From Streptosporangiaceae bacterium (GTDB lineage: Bacteria; Actinomycetota; Actinomycetes; Streptosporangiales; Streptosporangiaceae), in the NCBI GenBank assembly GCA_030045215.1, contig JASIBJ010000372.1:1-17458 (forward strand): a DNA stretch of 17,458 nucleotides, in the 5' to 3' direction. Numbering within the stretch: position 1 is the first letter of the stretch; the number at the start of each line of letters is the position of its first letter. Both the position numbers and the translations under genes were made by a program. Under the pieces are notes generated by a model. It saw nothing but the letters and a program-made list of their open reading frames with translations. It was not told where the DNA came from and did not search any database. Positions 1 to 7,400 of the stretch are shown here, piece after piece.

Positions 1-1
1 G

Positions 2-556
2 CTCGCCGGCACGGCGGGCGCGTGCCCTGGCCGCAAGGGACTCGAGAGCAGCGTTGTCAGGGCCGGCGAGGCAGCTGCGCCCCGGTCGCCCTGGCCGTTC
101 TTGCTGCACGTCGCGACCGACGGGGGCGCTGTGCGCATCGCCCAGGGCGCCGATTCGCCTGGTGACCCTGATCTGATCATGCACTACGTCGTGTGCCGGG
201 CCGCGGGCTGGGCCGCGCACGGGCCGGAGGCGGGAACGCAGGTCGGCCCGGTCCCGCGCGAGGTGATCCTCGGCTACCTCGCCGACGAGGCCGCGTGGGG
301 GCTCGAGAATGCGCCCGAGGCGTACGTGGTGCTGAACGCGTGCCGCGCCATGGCGTTTCTCGCCGATGGCCAGATCGTGTCGAAGGCGGACGGCGGGGAG
401 ATCGCGTTGCGCCGCGGTCTGGGCCCGGTCGCGGTCATCGAGCGGGCGCTCGCCCAGCAGCGGGGCGCAGCCTCCGAGCGCAGGCCCGCTGCGGACGCGG
501 CCGAGTTCGTCCGGGCCACCGCGGCGACCCTGCGTGCCGCCACCGCGGCCGGTTAG
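2..556 (+). CDS. AadA-like aminoglycoside nucleotidyltransferase, C-terminal part (5' end outside window)
   Basis: The frame is open from base 2 with no convincing start, so this is the last 184 residues of a gene that begins upstream; the TTG at 101 is probably internal. The visible part matches the helical C-terminal domain (DUF4111) of AadA/ANT(3'')-type nucleotidyltransferases: a WPFLLHV segment, a GDPDLIMHYVVCRAAG stretch, the GPVPREVILGYLADE region and the typical YVVLNACR...IVSKADGGE signature near the C terminus. Family members are usually about 250-270 residues, so the N-terminal catalytic domain with the GSxxxG and DxD motifs lies upstream. Such enzymes adenylylate streptomycin/spectinomycin, but many actinomycete chromosomal homologues are untested, so the substrate is unknown. 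Its stop codon lies inside a 23-bp tandem duplication. The thiolase follows 61 bp downstream in the same direction, so they may share a transcript. Confidence 0.8.
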   Translation, partial: LAGTAGACPGRKGLESSVVRAGEAAAPRSPWPFLLHVATDGGAVRIAQGADSPGDPDLIMHYVVCRAAGWAAHGPEAGTQVGPVPREVILGYLADEAAWGLENAPEAYVVLNACRAMAFLADGQIVSKADGGEIALRRGLGPVAVIERALAQQRGAASERRPAADAAEFVRATAATLRAATAAG

Positions 557-589
557 GGTCGGGCATCGCGGCCGGTTAGAGTCGGGAAT
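544..589. repeat. 23-bp tandem duplication spanning a stop codon
   Basis: Two adjacent 23-bp units (544-566 and 567-589) begin CGCGGCCGGTTAG and CGCGGCCGGTTAG and differ at two positions only (G to A near the middle of the unit, C to A near its end). The first copy contains the last codons and TAG stop of the nucleotidyltransferase gene; the second copy is in the spacer before the thiolase. It reads as a local slippage duplication. Confidence 0.8.
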
Positions 590-617
590 CGCCAGGGTCT
601 CACCGGAGGAGCACGCC

Positions 618-1823
618 ATGACTACCACTCGCAGGGCCGCCATCGTCGCACCCGTGCGCACGCCCGTCGGTACCTTCGGGGGCAGCCTGCGCGACGCGCC
701 GGTCGAAGAGCTCGCGGCGGTCGTGATCAAGGAGGTCGTGGCTCGTTCCGGTATTGATCCGCAGCGGATAGATGACGTCGCCTTCGCGCAGTCGTATGTG
801 AACGGCGAGACGCCGTGCGTGGGCCGGTGGGCGGCGCTGCAGGCCGGACTGCCGGTCGAGGTGCCCGGCTTCCAGCTCGACCGGCGCTGCGGCGGCGGGC
901 TGCAGGCGATCGCCACCGCGGCGATGATGGTGCAGACCGGCGCCGCGGACGCGGTAGTGGCCGGGGGCGTGGAGAGCATGAGTAATGCCGAGCACTACAC
1001 GACGTCCATGCGCTGGGGCGCGCGGTCAGGAAGCCAGTTCCTGTACGACCGGATCGACCGGGGGCGAGAGCGGTCGCAGCCGGAATGGCGGTTCGGCAAG
1101 ATCTCCGGGATGATCGAGACGGCCGAGAACCTGGCCAGGGAGTACGGCATCACCAGGGACGAGGCGGACGCCTACGCCGCCCGCAGCCACCAGCGCGCGG
1201 CCGCAGCCTGGGACGCCGGGAAGTTTGATGACGAGGTCGTGCCGGTCGAAGTCCCGCAGCGGCGGGGCGAGCCCGTCGTAGTCAGCCGGGATGAGGGAGT
1301 GCGGCCGGACTCCACTCCCGAGTCGCTCGGCAAGTTGCGCACGATCATGCCCGGCGGCACGGTGACGGCCGGCAACGCAAGCCAGCAGAACGACGCGGCC
1401 GCGGCGTGCCTGGTCGTGGCCGAGGACCGGCTGGACGCGCTCGGCCTTGAGCCGCTCGGCTACCTGACCGGCTGGGCGGCGGCCGGGTGCGAGCCCGCCA
1501 CGATGGGAATCGGGCCGGTACCCGCGGTCGCGAAGATCTTCGCCCGCACCGGGCTCGGCTGGGACTCGATGGACCTGGTCGAGCTGAACGAGGCGTTCGC
1601 CGCGCAGGTGCTCGCGGTGCTGGCCGCCTGGGGCTGGAACGATCCCGACAAGCTCAACGTGAACGGCTCGGGCATCTCGCTCGGTCACCCGATCGGGGCC
1701 ACCGGCGCCCGCATGCTCGCCACCGGGCTGCGCGAACTGCGGCGACGCGAGGGGCGTTACCTGCTCGAGACGATGTGCGTCGGGGGCGGCCAGGGCGTGG
1801 CGGCCATCTTTGAGGCCGCCTGA
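618..1823 (+). CDS. Thiolase family protein (acetyl-CoA C-acyltransferase)
   Basis: Complete 401-residue thiolase. The start is the ATG at 618, preceded by a clear GGAGG (605-609); the open frame extends further upstream but overlaps the previous gene and carries no homology there. Catalytic features are all present: nucleophile Cys91 in RRCGGGLQA, NEAFA at 324-328, the His of GHPIGATG at 357, and the second Cys at 387 in CVGGGQG. Length and motif order fit degradative or biosynthetic thiolases that cleave 3-ketoacyl-CoA or condense two acyl-CoAs in the cytoplasm. The sequence alone does not show chain-length preference; the gene stands without a neighbouring 3-hydroxyacyl-CoA dehydrogenase, so a role in beta-oxidation is possible but not shown. 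It converges on the sigma-factor gene, with a strong hairpin between the two. Confidence 0.95.
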   Translation: MTTTRRAAIVAPVRTPVGTFGGSLRDAPVEELAAVVIKEVVARSGIDPQRIDDVAFAQSYVNGETPCVGRWAALQAGLPVEVPGFQLDRRCGGGLQAIATAAMMVQTGAADAVVAGGVESMSNAEHYTTSMRWGARSGSQFLYDRIDRGRERSQPEWRFGKISGMIETAENLAREYGITRDEADAYAARSHQRAAAAWDAGKFDDEVVPVEVPQRRGEPVVVSRDEGVRPDSTPESLGKLRTIMPGGTVTAGNASQQNDAAAACLVVAEDRLDALGLEPLGYLTGWAAAGCEPATMGIGPVPAVAKIFARTGLGWDSMDLVELNEAFAAQVLAVLAAWGWNDPDKLNVNGSGISLGHPIGATGARMLATGLRELRRREGRYLLETMCVGGGQGVAAIFEAA

Positions 1824-1868
1824 CTCGCGGGGCCGCCCACCGTCGGCACTGGCAGTCGGGCTACCTGC

Positions 1869-1889
1869 CCCGGCGGCCTCGCCGCCGGG
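1869..1889. terminator. GC-rich hairpin between convergent genes
   Basis: A perfect 9-bp stem (CCCGGCGGC / GCCGCCGGG) closes a 3-base loop (CTC). It lies between the thiolase stop and the sigma-factor stop. There is no T-tract, as is common for actinomycete terminators, and the symmetry would serve both strands. Function is inferred from structure and position. Confidence 0.5.
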
Positions 1890-1899
1890 CGCCGGCCGG

Positions 1900-3444
1900 T
1901 CAGGTGAGGAGCCGCTCGATCGTACTCAAGGGGACGAGCCGCGTGATGGACATCTGCGCGGCTGATGCGGAAGTGCCCGCCCGGGGCGAGCTCGTCGTTG
2001 GCGAAGAGGTCGACGACCCGGACGAGCTCGGCGACGCTGAGGTGGGCGTCGGCGACGGCGTTGAAATTGTCGGTGTCGGCGACGCCTTAGTCGGCGACGG
2101 GGTTGGCTTGGCCGACTTCGACGGCGACGGCTGCGTGATCGAGCTCGGCTTCGACGACGGCGCCGCGGAGGAACTTACGGTCGACGGTGCAGGTGCGGGC
2201 GCATTGCCGTTGGTGCTGGTGGGGTTGGGTACGGGCAAGACGCCCTGGCTGGGCTGGCCGGGGAACAGCGACGAGATCGGCAGGGCGCCATGGTGGCCTC
2301 GTGCGTGGCCCCGCGGGGAGCCAGCTGCGCTGCGCGAATGATGCACGGCAGCCGCGGTGGAGGCGCCATCCGGGGTCGGCGTCGGCAGGCCGGGCGTCGT
2401 GCCGCCGGACGACGACCCGGCGAGGTACACGAGCAAGGCGACGGCGGCCAAAGCCGGCACCAGCACCGCGGCGGTTACCTTCAGCGTCTGGCCGCGGGCG
2501 CCCGGAGCGGTCCGCTGGGTCGGGAAGCCGTCGGGCCGGAGGCGGCCCACGTGCGCGAGGACGGCGTTCCGGTAACTGCGCAATTCCGGGTCGAACGCCG
2601 CCCTGGACGCGCGCCGCCACACCGACGAGGGCATTCTCGCCACCGGCATGGCCGCAGCCAGCTTGGCCCCGGATCCCTCGGGTTCCTGGCCAGACTCCTC
2701 GGCAGTGGCGGCGACGCTGTCCGCCGCCTCCCGAAACCGGTGCACGGCCCCCGCAAGCAGGGTCTGAGCGCGCTGGGCAGGGATATCGAGTATCGCGGGC
2801 AGTTCCGCCGGAGCCAGGCCGTGCCAGTACACGAGGTCCAGCACCTCGCGGTCGCGCGATGACAGCGCGCTAAAGGCCGTTAGCACCTCGCGGTCTTCCT
2901 CGGCCAGGCGGCTGAATGCCGACAGCGCCTTGCGAGCGCTAATCCTTCGCTCGGATGTGTGGGTGAGCGCGCTCAGCTCATCGGTCTCGTCGGCAGCGGC
3001 GGTCCCGGCCCGATCGGCATTCGACCGCGCCAGGCCTGCCACGGCCGCGCTGCCCGCCAGGCCAGGCTGCTCCTCGCCGCTCGCGGTGCCACCACCGGCG
3101 CCGGGCCGGGAACTGCCGTTACGGACTGCTCCGAATCCAGCGCCATCTGGCACCTTCTCCGACCGTGCCGGATGCCCGCTCGTGCACTCCCGCCGGGCCA
3201 GCGCGTACAGCCATGCCTCAAGCCGGTCGTGATTGTAGAGGTGGCCGAGCATCGCCTGAGCGGCAATGAACGTGACGGTGGTCGCTCCCGCGGCCTCGCT
3301 CTCATCGTTCAGCAGTTTGACGCAATACTCGAAAATGTATTCCGCGTATTCGCCGAAGATGTCGCTGAACGTGGCCCAGTCTGCCGACGCCCGTTCCTGA
3401 GCATCCTCCGCTGGCGTGGCGCTCGACCGGGACTGAACAGCCAT
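1900..3444 (-). CDS. Membrane-tethered sigma-70/ECF-like factor with Ser/Thr/Pro-rich tail
   Basis: The 514-residue product starts at ATG 3444, chosen because a strong GGAGGAGG lies just upstream; the frame runs on to 3657 but that stretch has no recognisable content. Residues about 25-88 look like sigma region 2 (FSDIFGEYAEYIFEYC... AWLYALARREC). After a Gly/Ala-rich spacer, residues about 170-245 look like region 4 (LSSRDREVLDLVYWHGL...LPAILDIPAQRAQTLL). Residues about 321-343 form one hydrophobic helix (VTAAVLVPALAAVALLVYLAG). The last 170 residues are almost only Ser, Thr, Pro, Ala and Gly, typical of a wall-spanning extracytoplasmic stalk. Known sigma factors direct RNA polymerase to promoters; large actinobacterial ECF groups with C-terminal membrane extensions exist, and I infer that the tail ties activity to an envelope signal. 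No anti-sigma gene is adjacent. Confidence 0.75.
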   Translation of the reverse strand: MAVQSRSSATPAEDAQERASADWATFSDIFGEYAEYIFEYCVKLLNDESEAAGATTVTFIAAQAMLGHLYNHDRLEAWLYALARRECTSGHPARSEKVPDGAGFGAVRNGSSRPGAGGGTASGEEQPGLAGSAAVAGLARSNADRAGTAAADETDELSALTHTSERRISARKALSAFSRLAEEDREVLTAFSALSSRDREVLDLVYWHGLAPAELPAILDIPAQRAQTLLAGAVHRFREAADSVAATAEESGQEPEGSGAKLAAAMPVARMPSSVWRRASRAAFDPELRSYRNAVLAHVGRLRPDGFPTQRTAPGARGQTLKVTAAVLVPALAAVALLVYLAGSSSGGTTPGLPTPTPDGASTAAAVHHSRSAAGSPRGHARGHHGALPISSLFPGQPSQGVLPVPNPTSTNGNAPAPAPSTVSSSAAPSSKPSSITQPSPSKSAKPTPSPTKASPTPTISTPSPTPTSASPSSSGSSTSSPTTSSPRAGTSASAAQMSITRLVPLSTIERLLT

Positions 3445-3904
3445 GGCCCCCCTCCTCCACCTGCAGTCTTGGGCATAACCACTCGCCGTGTCCAGATTCC
3501 GCGTGAGCCCGGCCAAGGCAGCAGCACGAACCGGGCGCGGCCGGCACGGGCCGGGCCGGCCGCTTCGCGCGCCCGGTCGGGCGGCATTGCGCGCGTGAGC
3601 GGCGCGCCTGACCCTACTTTCCAGCAATTGACCTCGAGAAGTCCGGCCAATTTGCATGCCGGCGCGTCAAGATGGTCGGATGGCTAGGAAGTTGTCTACC
3701 GGAGGCGACGTGAGCGCGCCACCCGGGCGACGACTTCCGCCGCACGCCGGAGGCAGATTACACCCGCCGCCGACTCAGGACTCGTAGGGCAGCCAGGCGG
3801 ATGGCCCCGCTGCCGGTCCGGCCGCCGCCCTGGGGCCGGCCCAGAGGCCGGGATCGGCGCACCTGCCGATGGCCGCTAACTGGTAGCACAGCGCAAGGAG
3901 AAGC
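3445..3904. other. 460-bp divergent intergenic region
   Basis: Lies between the divergent sigma-factor and fusion-enzyme genes. Visible items: the ECF-like promoter for the minus strand; a TTGACC (3628-3633) with only a poor -10 (TTTGCA, 3651) on the plus strand; a short possible leader ORF starting GTG 3710 (25 codons, stop TAG 3785-3787) behind a good GGAGG at 3701-3705; and an inverted repeat ATCGGC-6 bp-GCCGAT at 3853-3870, about 35 bp before the fusion gene start. None is proven. No other gene is supported. Confidence 0.4.
3475..3500 (-). promoter_or_regulatory. Possible ECF-type promoter of the sigma-factor gene
   Basis: Reading the minus strand, GGAAT (3500-3496) is followed after 16 bp by GTTAT (3479-3475), about 30 bp before the ATG at 3444. 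GGAA(C/T) at -35 is the hallmark of ECF-recognised promoters, with a -10 often near CGTT or GTT. This would fit autoregulation, but the motif is short and rests on one site. Confidence 0.25.
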
Positions 3905-6592
3905 ATGCCCTTCGATGTAGCCCGCGCGTTCGCGGAACGTTCCGGGGAGAACTTCGCCCTGCACGAGCAGTACATGAACCGTCAGCTCGCCAGGACACTG
4001 AAGACTCTGGGGTTCGATCGCACCTACGTCAGGGGAGAGGGCTGCTACCTCTACGACGACGCGGGCAACTCCTACCTTGACTTCCTGTCCGGATTCGGGG
4101 TCTACGCACTGGGCCGCAGCCACCCGGGCATCAAGGCGGCCCTGCACCAGGCGCTCGACCTGGACCTGCCCAACATGATCCAGCTCGATTGTGCCTTGCT
4201 GCCCGGGCTGCTCGCCGAGCAACTGGTGGCCAGGTCGCACGCCGGCATCAAGCGGGTCTTCTTCTGCAACTCCGGGGCCGAGTCGATCGAGGCGGCGATC
4301 AAGTTCGCCCGGCACTCAACGCAGCGGCCCAAGATCCTCTACGCTGAGCACGCCTTCCACGGGCTGACCACCGGAAGCCTGTCCCTGAACGGAGGCAAGG
4401 AGTTCAGGTCGGGATTCGGGGCGCTGCTCCCCGAGACCGTCCCCGTACCGTTTGGCGACCTCGGCGCCCTCGAACGCCAGCTGGCCGGAAGGGACGCGGC
4501 GGCCTTCATCGTCGAGCCGATCCAGGGCAAAGGGGTCTACTGCGCAACGGCCGAGTACTGGAAGGCCGCCCAGGAGCTGTGCCGCCGGCACGGAACGCTG
4601 CTGGTCATCGACGAAGTGCAAACCGGGCTCGGGCGGACTGGACGGTTCTTCTGCCACGAGCACTGGGGCCTGGAGCCGGACATCATCACGATCTCCAAGG
4701 CGCTGTCCGGCGGCTATGTGCCGGTCGGAGCCATGCTGACTACCGAGAAGATCTTCGCGAGCGTGTACGACTCAATGGAAGACGCGCTCAAGCACTCGAC
4801 CACGTTCGGCCGCAACCAGCTCGCCATGGTGGCCGGCCTGGCAACGCTAGCGGCCTTCGACGATGAGAACATCGTCGCCAGGGCCCAGGCTACCGGCCTG
4901 GCCCTGCAGGCCGGGCTTCGCGATCTCGCTGAGAAGTACGAGCTGATCCACGACGTCCGCGGCCTCGGGCTGATGGTCGGCATCGAGTTCGGCGAGCCGG
5001 AGGCGAAGGGAGCGGGCCGCCGGTTCCGGGCGGTCGAGCGGCTGCGACCCGGCATGTTCTCGCAGATGGTAGTCGTACCGCTATTCCACCGGCACCGGAT
5101 CCTGACCCAGGTGGCGGCGGACAACGTCAACATCGTGAAGCTGCTACCGCCGCTGATCAGCGGGCAGGAGGAGGTCGACTACTTCATCGCCGCGTTGGAC
5201 GACGTCATGGCCGACGCCCACCGCGGCTCGGGACTTGCGATCGAGTTCGGCCGCACGATGGCGCGGAACGCCCTGGGCCGCAAGCCGCAGCACCGAGCGG
5301 CGGGCTCCGGCGTCACGGCCGGCGCCGAGGACACGGAGGACCAGGCAACAGCGGTCAGCACGCTGCGCGACATCGCCGCGAGTCAGCCCCCGGCCGACCT
5401 GACCGTCCGAGGGCAACTGGCGGGGTCCGGGCCCGGCGGCACGCGTCCCGAGGCCGGCCCGGCCAGCGCAGGCAGCCTCACCGCCACAGGCAGCGCCGCC
5501 GGCACGAGCAGCATCGCCAGCACCGGTAGCTCGGTGCCGGAGGCGGCGCCGATCGATCCGGGCGATCGGGTCGTGATCACCGGCGCGTCTGGTTTCATCG
5601 GATCAGCCGTGGTCCGGGCGGTGCTCGCGAAAGGCGCCAGGGTCGTCGCCGTGACCGAGCCCGGCGCGGACGCCGCCAACCTGGCCGGGCTGGACGTCGA
5701 GCAGGTCACGGCCGACATCCGCGATGCGACCGCGCTCCGGTCGATCTGCGTGGGCGCCAGGTATGTCTTCCACCTGGCGGCGATCTACCGCTTCTGGGCG
5801 AAGGACCCGCGGATCTTCAGCGATGTCAACGTCGGCGGCACGCTGAACGTGATGGAGGCCGTCAGCGCGGCCGGGTGCCAGCGGATGGTCTACACCTCCA
5901 CCGTCGGCGTCCTCGGGCTGCGCGGCACCCGCGACGGGCGCGCTGCCGACGAGACCGCGTATGCCGACGTAGCGCACCTGTTCGGACATTACAAGCGGAC
6001 GAAGTTCGCCGCGGAGCATGAGGTGCTGCGGGCGGCCGCGGAAGGGCTCGACGTCAGCCTGGCGCTGCCGACGTTCCCGCTCGGTCCCGGCGACCGCGCG
6101 CCGACGCCGTCGGGCAAGCTCGTGCTGGACTTCCTCAACGGCCGCATGCCGGCCTACGTCGACACCGCCCTGAACGTCTGCCATGTGGACGATCTGGCGC
6201 GCGGGCACGTCGCCGCGCTCGAGCACGGGCGGAAGGGCCGCAGCTACATCCTTGGCGGCGAGAACTTGTCCATGCGCGAGATCTTGCAGACTCTGGCTGA
6301 CTGCTCGGGCCTGCCGGTGCCGCGACTGGAGGTTCCGCGCGCCGTGGTGCTGCCGACCGCCATGGCATCGGCGCTGGTGGAGGGCCGCCTGCTCCGCCGG
6401 GAGCCGCGGGTTCCGCTGGAGGGCGCGCGGATGTCCACGACAAAGATGATCTTCAATGACAACCGTGCGCGCGCGGAGATCGGGCACAAGTCCCGGCCGG
6501 CCCGGCTGGCTATCGAGGATTCGGCCCGCTGGTTCGCCGACAACGGGTACGTGACGCCGAAGCGCCTGGCGGCGATCCGCTGGCAGAAGTGA
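3905..6592 (+). CDS. HpnO-like class III aminotransferase fused to HpnA-like NAD(P)-dependent epimerase
   Basis: An 895-residue two-enzyme fusion; ATG 3905 is preceded by AAGGAG. Residues 1-455 are a class III PLP aminotransferase: CNSGAES at 121-127 binds phosphate, the Asp of IDEVQ is at 236, and the Schiff-base Lys is at 265 in ISKALSGG. FDRTYVRGEG, FLSGFGVYALGR and the C-terminal VKLLPPL pattern resemble HpnO, the aminotransferase of aminobacteriohopanetriol synthesis. Residues about 456-552 are an Ala/Gly/Ser/Thr linker. Residues 553-895 are an extended short-chain dehydrogenase: GASGFIG (560-566), Tyr696/Lys700 in YKRTK, and PTPSGKLVLDFLNGRMPAYVD plus YILGGENL as in HpnA, the hopanoid-associated epimerase/reductase. 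I infer successive steps on one cytoplasmic or membrane-associated substrate, an oxidation and transamination pair on a lipid or sugar side chain. No squalene or hopanoid gene lies in the window, so the substrate may differ. Confidence 0.85.
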   Translation: MPFDVARAFAERSGENFALHEQYMNRQLARTLKTLGFDRTYVRGEGCYLYDDAGNSYLDFLSGFGVYALGRSHPGIKAALHQALDLDLPNMIQLDCALLPGLLAEQLVARSHAGIKRVFFCNSGAESIEAAIKFARHSTQRPKILYAEHAFHGLTTGSLSLNGGKEFRSGFGALLPETVPVPFGDLGALERQLAGRDAAAFIVEPIQGKGVYCATAEYWKAAQELCRRHGTLLVIDEVQTGLGRTGRFFCHEHWGLEPDIITISKALSGGYVPVGAMLTTEKIFASVYDSMEDALKHSTTFGRNQLAMVAGLATLAAFDDENIVARAQATGLALQAGLRDLAEKYELIHDVRGLGLMVGIEFGEPEAKGAGRRFRAVERLRPGMFSQMVVVPLFHRHRILTQVAADNVNIVKLLPPLISGQEEVDYFIAALDDVMADAHRGSGLAIEFGRTMARNALGRKPQHRAAGSGVTAGAEDTEDQATAVSTLRDIAASQPPADLTVRGQLAGSGPGGTRPEAGPASAGSLTATGSAAGTSSIASTGSSVPEAAPIDPGDRVVITGASGFIGSAVVRAVLAKGARVVAVTEPGADAANLAGLDVEQVTADIRDATALRSICVGARYVFHLAAIYRFWAKDPRIFSDVNVGGTLNVMEAVSAAGCQRMVYTSTVGVLGLRGTRDGRAADETAYADVAHLFGHYKRTKFAAEHEVLRAAAEGLDVSLALPTFPLGPGDRAPTPSGKLVLDFLNGRMPAYVDTALNVCHVDDLARGHVAALEHGRKGRSYILGGENLSMREILQTLADCSGLPVPRLEVPRAVVLPTAMASALVEGRLLRREPRVPLEGARMSTTKMIFNDNRARAEIGHKSRPARLAIEDSARWFADNGYVTPKRLAAIRWQK

Positions 6593-6637
6593 GCCGCCCG
6601 ACCTGAGTGGCGAGCCGGGCGAAGATAGCCACCGTCC

Positions 6638-7306
6638 TCACTCGGCGAACGCGCAGAACTCGTTGCCCTCCGGGTCGGCCAGTACGTACCAGTCGATGTC
6701 GCCTCCTGGCTCGCGCACGACCGTGGCGCCAAGCTCGGCCAGCGGGGTCACGCTGCTCACGGTGACGTCCCAGTGCACGCGGTTCTTCGCGGTCTTAGGC
6801 TCGGGCACGCCAACGAAATCCATGGTGAGGATCGGCATGCCGGGAACGCCTTCGAGCGTGAACCAGCCGTCGTTCTTGGTCACACCGACTCCGTAGACAC
6901 CGGCCCACCACCGGGCCTGCGCCTCCGCGTCCGTGCTGTCCACGACCAGGCCGTGCAGCCTCTCGGCGGGGACCTCGGGACGCAGGAACGCGCAGAACTC
7001 ACCACCCTCGGGATCGGCCATGACCGTCCACCGCCGCGTCCCCTGCGGCTCCACGATCGTCGCGCCGAGCGCCTGCAGGTCCGCGAGATCGGCGGCGTAG
7101 ATGTCCAGGTGCACTCGGTTCTTGACCGTCTTGAGCTCCGCAACCGTGTTAACCCAGATCGTGTGCCGGCGAGATGGCCCGGTCAGCACGACGTCACCGT
7201 CATCTCTGGCCTCGAAGGCGCGCCCGAGCGCCCCCGCCCAGAACCGGCCGAGCCGGGCCGGGTCATTCGCATCGATGCACAGGTCCTTGAATCGCGCGAT
7301 TGGCAT
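6638..7306 (-). CDS. Tandem VOC (glyoxalase-like) domain protein
   Basis: 222 residues made of two copies of a glyoxalase-like (Glyoxalase_6-type) VOC module. The repeat is clear: KTVKNRVHLD at 59-68 matches KTAKNRVHWD at 171-180, and MADPEGGEFCAF at 96-107 matches LADPEGNEFCAF at 209-220. The metal-ligand pattern of classical glyoxalases (His and Glu) is represented by the RVH and NEFCAF/GEFCAF positions. Members of this group are mostly uncharacterised; some VOC proteins bind or modify drugs. It starts at ATG 7306 with only a poor ribosome site, and sits 94 bp downstream of the exporter gene on the same strand, so co-expression with that exporter is possible. It converges on the fusion-enzyme gene, 45 bp apart. 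Confidence 0.85.
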   Translation of the reverse strand: MPIARFKDLCIDANDPARLGRFWAGALGRAFEARDDGDVVLTGPSRRHTIWVNTVAELKTVKNRVHLDIYAADLADLQALGATIVEPQGTRRWTVMADPEGGEFCAFLRPEVPAERLHGLVVDSTDAEAQARWWAGVYGVGVTKNDGWFTLEGVPGMPILTMDFVGVPEPKTAKNRVHWDVTVSSVTPLAELGATVVREPGGDIDWYVLADPEGNEFCAFAE

Positions 7307-7400
7307 GGGAACGAAGGCTACACTCCGGCCGGTCGGCGCTCGACGCGACGCCGTTGCTCCCAGCCGCCGCCAGGACCGGGAAGGCGTTATCCGGCCGCGC

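Noticed and set aside
366..617. N-terminal extension of the thiolase frame by 84 residues
   Set aside because: Overlaps the preceding gene in another frame, is Arg/Ser/Pro-rich without homology, and a good ribosome site marks ATG 618.
1951..2200. Short repeated GGCGACGG-like units as a tandem repeat or CRISPR-like array
   Set aside because: Irregular spacing and unit length; they are codons of the low-complexity sigma-factor tail.
1904..2341. Plus-strand ORF rich in Asp/Gly/Val that looks like a calcium-binding acidic protein
   Set aside because: It is the antisense of the Ser/Thr/Pro-rich tail of the sigma factor; the acidic Gly/Asp pattern follows from that codon usage.
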